11,064 nucleotides of DNA from Pseudomonadota bacterium (lineage in GTDB: Bacteria > Pseudomonadota > Gammaproteobacteria > Burkholderiales > Burkholderiaceae_D). Made by a program: the position numbers and the translations under genes. Where the stretch lies: contig JAEZHR010000407.1 of assembly GCA_023416415.1 (NCBI GenBank), forward strand, positions 1-11,064, given 5' to 3'. Shown here piece by piece: positions 6,186 to 11,064 of the stretch (its first letter is position 1; each line of letters begins with the position of its first letter). The notes below the pieces were generated by a model that worked only from the letters and a program-made list of their open reading frames with translations, was not told the DNA's origin and ran no database searches.

Positions 6186-6976
6186 GCCGCCACCTTGCCC
6201 TTCTCAGGTGTCTTGCGAATCTCATCGCTGTGTTGCGCCTGCAGACTTTCCAGGTAGAGCCGGATGAAGGACGGGCTGCGCCGCTGCGCCATCAGCGTGA
6301 TTCCTTCCAGCACCATGTTCATCTGGATCACGCGCCGCTCGGTGCGCCGCTCGAACTTGATGGCGATTGGCTTGAAGATCAGATTGGCCAACAGGATGCC
6401 ATACAGGGTGGTCAGCATGGCCACCGCCATGTTCGCGCCTATCGTCTGGAAATCGGACTGCAGACCTTGCAGCATGTTGACCAGTCCGAGCAGGGTCCCG
6501 AGCATGCCGAAAGCCGGCGCATACATGGCCATGCTGCGGAAGATCTGTGCCTCGGCCGCCTCGCGCGCCTTCAGCCGGGCGATGCGCCACTGCATCAGTT
6601 CGACGATGTCCTCCACCGGCGCGCCGTCGATCACCAGCTGCACGCCGGTGCGCAAAAAGGGGTTCTTCAATTTGTCCAGTTCATCGTCCAGCGCGGTGAG
6701 CTGCCCCTGGAAGTACTGGCGCGAGACGCGCACGATTTCGTCCATGTCCTCGCGCGCATACAGATTCTCGTTGCGCAATACGATCAGGAAGACCTTGAAC
6801 ACGCGCAGCACTTCGCGCAGCGGATAGCTGATCAGGGTCGCAGCAACCGTGCCCCCCAGAACGATCAGCAAGCTGGTCAGGTCGAACAGGTCGGTCGGGC
6901 TTTCTGCCGTCAACAACGCGCCGGCTATGACGATGACGGCGCCGAGAAGCAGGCCGAGTGCGGTGGAAGGATTCAT
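6182..6976 (-). CDS. motA: MotA/PomA-like stator channel protein
   Basis: A 264-residue protein, near PomA length (about 250) and shorter than E. coli MotA. Four membrane helices are visible: about 5-23, 33-50, 150-171 and 181-202. The last two contain the family's signature: YAPAFGMLGTLLGLVNML (152-169, with P154) and MAVAMLTTLYGILLANL (183-199), followed by KPIA (P203). The cytoplasmic loop carries the charged segment that contacts the rotor in flagellar relatives. MotA5B2 complexes turn ion flow into torque in the inner membrane. Pattern similarity is closer to PomA than to MotC. ATG 6976 gives the family N-terminus (MNPSTALGLLLGAVIV); the open frame extends upstream but without family character. 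It forms a coupled operon with motB, and the gene at 7080 ends 103 bases before it on the same strand. Confidence 0.92.
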   Translation of the reverse strand: MNPSTALGLLLGAVIVIAGALLTAESPTDLFDLTSLLIVLGGTVAATLISYPLREVLRVFKVFLIVLRNENLYAREDMDEIVRVSRQYFQGQLTALDDELDKLKNPFLRTGVQLVIDGAPVEDIVELMQWRIARLKAREAAEAQIFRSMAMYAPAFGMLGTLLGLVNMLQGLQSDFQTIGANMAVAMLTTLYGILLANLIFKPIAIKFERRTERRVIQMNMVLEGITLMAQRRSPSFIRLYLESLQAQHSDEIRKTPEKGKVAA

Positions 6977-7079
6977 GCAAGCTGCCGGGCGTGCCCGCTT
7001 GGCGGAAGGCGACACCCGGGCATAGTGATTGTCAAACAGAAATGTATGGTGCCACAGGTGCCGCATTCCTTGCGCTGGA

Positions 7080-7520
7080 TCAATTCGGCTCCTGCGGCGT
7101 CCCGCGCTCATGATCGGCCGCTTCTTCCCGCAACGCACGCAGCGGCGGGTGCCAGATGCCGGCGTCGTCGAAATGACCGAAGCTTCGCCGGGCCGCAAGG
7201 AGAACCAGCGCCAGGACAAGCACCGCCGCAGCATCGAGCAGCAACAGGAAGTCCGGCGTACCGGTCATGCCGGACAGGCCGGCAAGCGAGGGCCAGCGTA
7301 CGGCGAACTGCCGGCCGGCCCCGAGCTTGCTGTCGGCGGCAAGCAGCGCCAGCAACAGCATTGCGTACGCATACAGCAGATGCGCCGCAACGCTCAGGCG
7401 CCAGTGAATCCGCACATGGCGACCGTGCGCTCTACGCACGGCACGCCCATGCAGGCACAGCCTGAACGCTGCAAGCAGCAGAGCAAACGGAACCAGCAAC
7501 AGTATCAGAAAGGCGAGCAT
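7080..7520 (-). CDS. Small membrane protein, unknown function
   Basis: A 146-residue protein with three hydrophobic segments (about 1-24, 43-62, 90-110) and a polar C-terminal tail of about 35 residues with charged REEAADHER. I recognise no family. The start is ATG 7520, preceded by a good Shine-Dalgarno, AGGAG at 7526-7530 with 5-base spacing. A longer frame to 7787 runs antisense into the regulator gene and is rejected. It is divergent from the HTH regulator across an AT-rich dyad region, so it is a likely target of that regulator. It may be co-transcribed with motAB, which starts 103 bases beyond its stop. Confidence 0.72.
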   Translation of the reverse strand: MLAFLILLLVPFALLLAAFRLCLHGRAVRRAHGRHVRIHWRLSVAAHLLYAYAMLLLALLAADSKLGAGRQFAVRWPSLAGLSGMTGTPDFLLLLDAAAVLVLALVLLAARRSFGHFDDAGIWHPPLRALREEAADHERGTPQEPN

Positions 7521-7588
7521 GCAAGCTCCTGGAAGCGGGCAACTGCAACATGCAGGGCGTTGCAGAAGGGATGAGGCGAAAGGCGATC

Positions 7589-7636
7589 TTATCTCAAACA
7601 GGATAGTATTTAAACCACTTGAGATAATAATTATCT
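7589..7636. promoter_or_regulatory. Divergent control region with nested dyads, putative operator
   Basis: TTATCTCAA (7589-7597) and TTGAGATAA (7619-7627) are a perfect 9-bp inverted repeat with a 21-base spacer, centre to centre about three helical turns. Overlapping it is a second dyad, AGATAAT-A-ATTATCT (7622-7636). GATAA/TTATC half-sites thus occur three times. The block is strikingly AT-rich in a GC-rich window and lies between two divergent genes, one encoding an HTH protein. This is the usual layout for an autoregulating repressor. I see no strong sigma-70 hexamer pair; TACTAT on the minus strand (7608-7603) is a possible -10. Confidence 0.6.
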
Positions 7637-7680
7637 TGTTTGGTTGTTTCGCCAGACACCATCGCAGCGCAGAATGCAGC

Positions 7681-8118
7681 ATGCCTACGCACGATGAAAA
7701 ATCTGCCTTTGCCCAGCGCCTGGCGCTGGCCCTGCGCCGCAATCCGGAGCCCGTGCACGGCGCCACCGAACTCGCCCTTCGTTTCAACCTGCGTCACCGC
7801 GGCGCGGCCATCTCTCCCCAGACCGCGCACAAATGGCTTAGCGGACGCGCCATTCCCACCGCCGACAAGATCGCCACCCTGGCCGAATGGTTGCGTGTGA
7901 GCCCTCACTGGCTCCATTACGGTCCACCGCCTGCTTCCGAACACGATGGAGTGCCGGGCGCAGCACAAAGCCGCGATCCCTATGCAGCCGCCCCTGCAAC
8001 CGGGCTTGCACCATCCCCCGAGTCGCTCGCTCTGGCCGCCCGCATCGAGTTGCTCCCCCCGCATCGGCGCTATCTGGTCGAAGAACTGGTCGCGCAATTG
8101 CTGCAGGACGTCCGCTGA
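7681..8118 (+). CDS. HTH transcriptional regulator (lambda repressor-like fold)
   Basis: A 145-residue protein. Residues 9-80 form an XRE/lambda-repressor-like DNA-binding domain: FAQRLALALRR, GATELALRFNLRHRG (27-41), ISPQTAHKWLSGRAIPTADK (44-63) as recognition helix region, then IATLAEWLRVSPHWLHYG (64-81). This pattern is familiar from a family of small regulators widespread in Betaproteobacteria and Xanthomonads. A Pro/Ala-rich linker follows, then a helical C-terminus (115-142) that may dimerise. No peptidase domain is present, so it is not a LexA/CI type with self-cleavage. The start is ATG 7681; the upstream in-frame extension crosses the operator region and is rejected. It probably represses itself and the divergent membrane protein. 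Stop to tRNA distance is 35 bases. Confidence 0.82.
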   Translation: MPTHDEKSAFAQRLALALRRNPEPVHGATELALRFNLRHRGAAISPQTAHKWLSGRAIPTADKIATLAEWLRVSPHWLHYGPPPASEHDGVPGAAQSRDPYAAAPATGLAPSPESLALAARIELLPPHRRYLVEELVAQLLQDVR

Positions 8119-8142
8119 AGCAACGGCCGCCTGCTGTATAAT
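8115..8142 (+). promoter_or_regulatory. tRNA-Gly promoter
   Basis: A perfect -10 TATAAT lies at 8137-8142, 11 bases before the tRNA. CTGAAG at 8115-8120 is a weak -35 at 16-base spacing and overlaps the end of the HTH gene. Confidence 0.65.
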
Positions 8143-8153
8143 CACAGCCTCTC

Positions 8154-8227
8154 GCGGGTGTAGCTCAATGGCAGAGCAGAAGCTTCCCAAGCTTACGACG
8201 AGGGTTCGATTCCCTTCACCCGCTCCA
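8154..8227 (+). tRNA. tRNA-Gly (anticodon CCC)
   Basis: It folds as a 74-base tRNA. The acceptor arms are GCGGGTG (8154-8160) and CACCCGC (8217-8223), with a D arm GCTC-AATGGCA-GAGC. The anticodon loop TTCCCAA gives anticodon CCC, decoding GGG, and the T arm carries GGTTCGATTCC. The 3' CCA is encoded (8225-8227). The top pair of the anticodon stem (27-43) is G-A rather than Watson-Crick; the other four pairs are sound. The gene is intact, with no duplicated 3' end nearby that would suggest an integrated element. Confidence 0.96.
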
Positions 8228-8271
8228 GCCTCCGTTCCTGCTCCCACACATCACCCTGCCCGTCGCGCCCA

Positions 8272-9477
8272 TCAGCGCGCCAGCAGACCGATGACGACCG
8301 CGTTGACCACGTCGATGGAAAAACCGCATACCAGCGGCACCACGATGAAGGCCTGACGCGCGGCACCGAACTCCCGTGTCACCGCAGTCATGTTGGCCAC
8401 CGCCGTCGCGGTTGAGCCGAGCGCGATGCCGCCAAAGGCAGCGCACACGACCGTGGCCTCGTAGTCGCGCCCCATCGCGCGAAAAACCACCAGCAGCACG
8501 AATGCCGCCACCAGCACAATCTGGACCGCCATCGCCACCGTAATGAACGTCAGCACCGGCTCCAGCTCCCAAAGCCGCAGGCCCATCAGCGCCAAGGTCA
8601 GGAACAGTCCGAGGGACACATCGGAGATCAGTGCAAGGCCCGGCTGCATGCTCGGAAAATCCCACAGTCGCCCCTTCCCGTCGGTCGTCAAGAAATCGGC
8701 AATGGCCCGCATCAGAATGCCTCCCAGCAGGCAGCCGACAAAGCCGGGCAGCTTCAGCGGCGTCAGAGCGGTCAGTTCCGTGATGCCGCCTCCCAGAATG
8801 AGCGTGCAATTGAGCCAGAACACCGCCATCAGCATGCCGTGGTAATCGAGATGCACGCGCGCCTCCTCGCTGTGCAGCACCCCCACTTCCAGTTCGGCTT
8901 CGTGCGAAGGACGCACCCCATGGCGCTGCATCAGGTAGGCCGCGATCGGCCCGCCGATGACGCAGGCCGCGATCAGTCCGATCGTATTCGCGGCCAGCCC
9001 CAGCTCCTGCGCGTTGTGGATGCCCAGACTCTCGGAAAAATGACGGGCCCAGGCCACGGTCGTGCCGACACCGCCGGTCAGCGAAATCGAGCCAACCATC
9101 AGTCCCGCGCGCGGATCCATGCCGAACGCACCGGCCAAACCCATCCCGACGGCATTCTGCAAGACCAGGAAAACCACCGACAGCATGGTCAGAATCACGA
9201 ACGGCCGCCCGCCTGCGACCAAGGTGCGCAGGTTGCTGCTCAAGCCGATGGCGGCGAAGAAGTACAGCAGCAGGAGATCACGCAAGGTCGTATCGAAAAC
9301 GACCGTCATGCCGGCGCCATAGTGCAGTGCACATACGATCAGGGCGCCAAGCAGCCCGCCCACCAGCGCTTCCGGGATGCTGTAGCGACGCAGCCACTCC
9401 ACGCGGGCGATCACGCCCTTGCCTACGAAGAGCAGCAGGATCGCCAGCGTCGCTCCCATGAACGGATCGATATGCAT
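8272..9477 (-). CDS. gltS: Sodium/glutamate symporter, GltS family
   Basis: A 401-residue inner-membrane carrier, the same length as E. coli GltS, with about ten hydrophobic helices in two inverted halves. The halves carry the family's re-entrant loop motifs: GSISLTGGVGTTVAW (129-143) in the first and CAAFGGIALGSTATAVANM in the second, followed by EFGAARQAFIVVPLV and DVVNAVVI near the C-terminus. GltS imports glutamate with sodium. The start is ATG 9477 with GGGAGG at 9484-9489, spacing 6. A 22-codon upstream ORF ends on this start. From memory, GltS usually has GGHGT in the first motif and a Pro in the second (ATPTA); here they are Val and Ala, so the substrate may differ. Its 3' end converges on tRNA-Gly with a 44-base gap and no visible terminator. 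Confidence 0.92.
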   Translation of the reverse strand: MHIDPFMGATLAILLLFVGKGVIARVEWLRRYSIPEALVGGLLGALIVCALHYGAGMTVVFDTTLRDLLLLYFFAAIGLSSNLRTLVAGGRPFVILTMLSVVFLVLQNAVGMGLAGAFGMDPRAGLMVGSISLTGGVGTTVAWARHFSESLGIHNAQELGLAANTIGLIAACVIGGPIAAYLMQRHGVRPSHEAELEVGVLHSEEARVHLDYHGMLMAVFWLNCTLILGGGITELTALTPLKLPGFVGCLLGGILMRAIADFLTTDGKGRLWDFPSMQPGLALISDVSLGLFLTLALMGLRLWELEPVLTFITVAMAVQIVLVAAFVLLVVFRAMGRDYEATVVCAAFGGIALGSTATAVANMTAVTREFGAARQAFIVVPLVCGFSIDVVNAVVIGLLAR

Positions 9478-9545
9478 CAACGACCTCCCGTCGTGACGCA
9501 CGAACGGATTTCCCGAGGGCGGATCTGCTCCAATGCAGTTTTCAT
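9477..9545 (-). CDS. Upstream ORF / leader peptide coupled to gltS (22 aa)
   Basis: On the minus strand ATG at 9545 opens a 22-codon frame beginning MKTALEQIRPRE and ending in TTGGR, with TGA at 9479-9477. The stop shares its last A with the gltS ATG (TGATG), the classic arrangement for translational coupling. It has its own ribosome binding site, GGGAG at 9551-9555, 5 bases before the ATG, and the gltS Shine-Dalgarno lies inside it. There is no run of glutamate or other codons to suggest classic attenuation. I recognise no peptide family. It may simply set the level of GltS translation. The signals are seen directly; translation is inferred. Confidence 0.5.
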   Translation of the reverse strand: MKTALEQIRPREIRSCVTTGGR

Positions 9546-9739
9546 GCTTTCTCCCGATTCTTGCTTTCTTGTTCGATTCCGGCCGCAACGTCAGGCGAGT
9601 ACATGCGCACGGCTGCGCCCGCAGGCAGCAGGCATGGACGGACATGGGCCGGAAGGTCCGCTATTTTGCACGTTGCCGCTCGGCAGGTCGATTTCGCGCA
9701 CGCGGCCTTCTCCGCACAAGCCTCGACGATCACACTCGA

Positions 9740-9768
9740 TTGCAAGGCGATGTGAACGGGTGCATAAT
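9740..9768 (+). promoter_or_regulatory. Sigma-70 promoter
   Basis: TTGCAA (9740-9745) and CATAAT (9763-9768) are separated by exactly 17 bases. They match TTGACA and TATAAT at four and five positions. It is the best -35/-10 pair I found in the window. Transcription would start near 9775, toward trmB. Confidence 0.65.
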
Positions 9769-9774
9769 CCCGTC

Positions 9775-9902
9775 TCGTCCAATCGGATGAAGAAAAATCC
9801 ATTGCCAATCAATGGCTTGGCTGCGATGTCTGGATACACGACGCATGTCCATCGTCCGCCCCGCATTGATTGCGCCGAGGGCACCGCCAGGTGCCCTTTT
9901 TT
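9775..9902 (+). ncRNA. Candidate small RNA or attenuated leader before trmB
   Basis: A promoter at 9740-9768 and an intrinsic terminator at 9879-9902 delimit a transcript of about 128 nt that ends 28 bases before trmB. Inside it CCATTG-CCAAT-CAATGG (9799-9815) makes a hairpin, preceded by a small GGAT/ATCC stem with an A-rich loop. An open frame from ATG 9787 runs in frame into trmB, but it has no Shine-Dalgarno, passes through the terminator and shows no resemblance to TrmB N-termini. I therefore read the segment as RNA. It fits no riboswitch that I recognise. A free small RNA and a regulated trmB leader are both possible. Confidence 0.42.
9879..9902 (+). terminator. Rho-independent terminator
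   Basis: GGGCACC (9879-9885), loop GCCA, GGTGCCC (9890-9896), then six T (9897-9902): a strong intrinsic terminator. It lies 28 bases before the trmB ATG, with no plus-strand gene upstream of it before the tRNA. Confidence 0.87.
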
Positions 9903-9930
9903 GTTGTCCCGACCGCATTGCAAGCCCGTC

Positions 9931-10656
9931 ATGAGTGATTCGACCTGCCCCGACACCCCCGCACGCAACATGCTGTACGACCCGACAGAACGCCGCATCC
10001 GCAGCTTCGTCACGCGCGCCGGCCGGCTCTCGACGGCCCAGGCACGCGCGCTCGAGACGCTCGGTCCGCAGTTCTGCATCCCTTACGAAAAGGCGCCCTT
10101 CGACTTTGACGCGGCCTTCGCACGCAGCGCGCCGACCATCCTGGAAATCGGCTTCGGCAAGGGAGATACGACGGCCAGGATCGCAGCCGGCATGCCGGAC
10201 AAGAATTTCATCGGCGTCGAAGTGCACACGCCTGGTGTGGGCAGCCTGCTCAAGCTGATCGGCGAGCAGCAGCTGGCGAACCTGCGCATCATCCAGCACG
10301 ATGCGGTGGAAGTCGTCACGCACATGGTCAAACCGGAATCGCTGGCTGGCGTGCACGTCTTCTTTCCCGATCCCTGGCACAAGGCCCGGCATAACAAGCG
10401 CCGCCTGATCCAGCCGGCTTTCGTTGAGCTGCTGGCCAGCCGCATCGCGCCGGGCGGCTACATTCATTGCGCGACCGACTGGCAGGAATATGCCGAGCAG
10501 ATGCTGGAAGTGCTGGGCGGAGAGCCGTCGCTGGAGAACACGGCCGACGGCTACGCGCCGCGCCCGGACTATCGTCCGGTGACCAAGTTCGAGAACCGCG
10601 GCCTCAAGCTCGGGCACGGAGTGTGGGATCTGGTGTTCAGAAAGCGGGCGGGTTGA
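9931..10656 (+). CDS. trmB: tRNA (guanine-N7-)-methyltransferase
   Basis: A 241-residue enzyme of family length that uses S-adenosylmethionine to methylate G46 in the tRNA variable loop, in the cytosol. Motifs appear in order: LEIGFGKGD (71-79, SAM loop with E72), VEVHTPGVGSLL (96-107, E97), D124 in IQHDAVE, VFFPDPWHKARHNKRR (143-158, catalytic D147), ATDWQEYAEQM (181-191) and the closing TKFENRGLKLGHGVWDLVF (218-236). All expected residues are present. I chose ATG 9931 because it follows the terminator and gives the normal length. ATG 9970 (MLYDPTE) is an alternative, and neither has a clear Shine-Dalgarno. The frame is open far upstream, even into DNA antisense to gltS, which is not coding. 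Expression may depend on read-through of the terminator just upstream. Confidence 0.95.
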   Translation: MSDSTCPDTPARNMLYDPTERRIRSFVTRAGRLSTAQARALETLGPQFCIPYEKAPFDFDAAFARSAPTILEIGFGKGDTTARIAAGMPDKNFIGVEVHTPGVGSLLKLIGEQQLANLRIIQHDAVEVVTHMVKPESLAGVHVFFPDPWHKARHNKRRLIQPAFVELLASRIAPGGYIHCATDWQEYAEQMLEVLGGEPSLENTADGYAPRPDYRPVTKFENRGLKLGHGVWDLVFRKRAG

Positions 10657-10905
10657 AACCGGGTGCGGGGCCACGGATGGTCGCGCGTCACGAGTGAATC
10701 AGCAGTGCCGGTCAGCAGCTTCCGGACCATTCACTTGATGCATGCGGAGTTCTAGTGTCTCCGATCGCCGTTGAGGGACCTCCGGTGCACGGTTTGCACT
10801 GCGGGGCGCGGCCTGTCATCGAAACAGCGTGCCCGCGATGATGCGAAGCGTATCTGCCTGCGCGACGCCGCACTGCATCGACACCGGCTTCGTGCGCAAG
10901 CCGCG
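10657..10905. other. Convergent gap between trmB and recQ
   Basis: No convincing gene is present. Short dyads occur: AGTGAAT (10693-10699) with ATTCACT (10729-10735), CGGAG/CTCCG (10745-10763) and GTGCA/TGCAC (10785-10799). None has a T-tract, so I do not call a terminator. A 20-codon minus frame starting MQCGVAQADT lacks a ribosome binding site. Confidence 0.5.
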
Positions 10906-11064
10906 CTATTCCGTCTCGCCAATCAGCGCCACGATCTCGGCGCCGTAGGTCTCCAGTTTCCGTTCCCCCACCCCCGATACGCCGCGCAACTCGGCCAGCG
11001 AACCCGGCCGCGCGCGCGCGATTTCGCGCATCGTCGCGTCGTGGAAGATCACATAGGCCGGAAC
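10906..11064 (-). CDS. recQ: ATP-dependent DNA helicase RecQ, C-terminal HRDC domain (N-terminus off window)
   Basis: The last 52 codons of a minus-strand gene enter from the right edge and end at TAG (10906-10908). The text starts VPAYVIFHDATMREIARARP and continues through LAELRGVSGVGERKLETYGAEIV. This is the HRDC domain of RecQ: the P-x-Y-V-I-F-x-D-x-T-L/M pattern, then the G-x-G-x-x-K-x-x-x-Y-G helix-hairpin-helix-like turn. HRDC helps RecQ bind structured DNA during recombinational repair. The helicase core is not in the window. Other HRDC proteins (RNase D) differ in this end motif, so RecQ is favoured. It is convergent with trmB. Confidence 0.87.
   Translation of the reverse strand, partial: VPAYVIFHDATMREIARARPGSLAELRGVSGVGERKLETYGAEIVALIGETE

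Noticed and set aside
7030..7035. TTGACA on the minus strand upstream of motA as a -35 box
   Set aside because: The hexamer is perfect but 17 bases downstream there is only TCGCCT, so I could not support a promoter.
6230..7465. 411-codon plus-strand frame
   Set aside because: Antisense shadow of motA and the small membrane gene; Gln/His-rich nonsense composition.
8154..8227. tRNA-Gly as an integration site for a mobile element
   Set aside because: The tRNA is intact, and I saw no integrase gene and no repeated copy of its 3' end in the window.
8839..9930. Long N-terminal extension of trmB (from 8839 or from ATG 9787)
   Set aside because: It runs antisense to gltS and across an intrinsic terminator, and TrmB of normal length begins near 9931.
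10693..10735. AGTGAAT/ATTCACT dyad after trmB as a terminator
   Set aside because: The 29-base loop and lack of a T-tract make it unconvincing.

Overview
The window is GC-rich and tightly packed, with strong third-position G/C bias. Its gene families (QseBC-type two-component system, PomA/MotB-like stator pair, GltS, TrmB, RecQ, tRNA-Gly(CCC)) fit a betaproteobacterium, probably of the order Burkholderiales or a close relative. It reads as ordinary chromosome. I see no insertion sequence, phage gene, CRISPR array or rRNA.

Layout. 1-702 (minus) is an NAD(P)-binding epimerase-like protein cut by the window edge. Divergent from it are a small membrane protein (789-1331) and an OmpR-type response regulator overlapping its sensor kinase (qseB/qseC-like, 1377-3448). 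A 397-base gap follows. It contains three CTTAAG boxes, a -10-like element, two hairpins and a textbook intrinsic terminator, all placed before an MscS-type channel gene with a TTG start (3846-4934). Convergent to the channel gene is a minus-strand stator pair, motA (6182-6976) and motB (5478-6185). The motB frame is interrupted by a TAG codon inside its OmpA domain but continues for 59 more codons to 5298. Further along are a small membrane protein (7080-7520, minus) and a divergent HTH regulator (7681-8118), separated by an AT-rich region with nested dyads. Then come tRNA-Gly(CCC), a convergent gltS (8272-9477, minus) preceded by a 22-codon upstream ORF that overlaps its start as TGATG, a probable short terminated transcript (about 9775-9902), trmB (9931-10656), and the C-terminal HRDC end of recQ (10906-11064, minus).

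How parts may work together. The CTTAAG-N5-CTTAAG motif is the type of direct repeat bound by PmrA/QseB-class regulators, and such a regulator is encoded just upstream. A plausible circuit is therefore QseBC controlling a structured RNA or an attenuated leader for the mechanosensitive channel. A second terminator-ended RNA candidate lies before trmB, and gltS looks translationally coupled to a leader peptide. All three are inferences from sequence signals. The amber codon in motB and the tetrapeptide repeats behind it are read directly.
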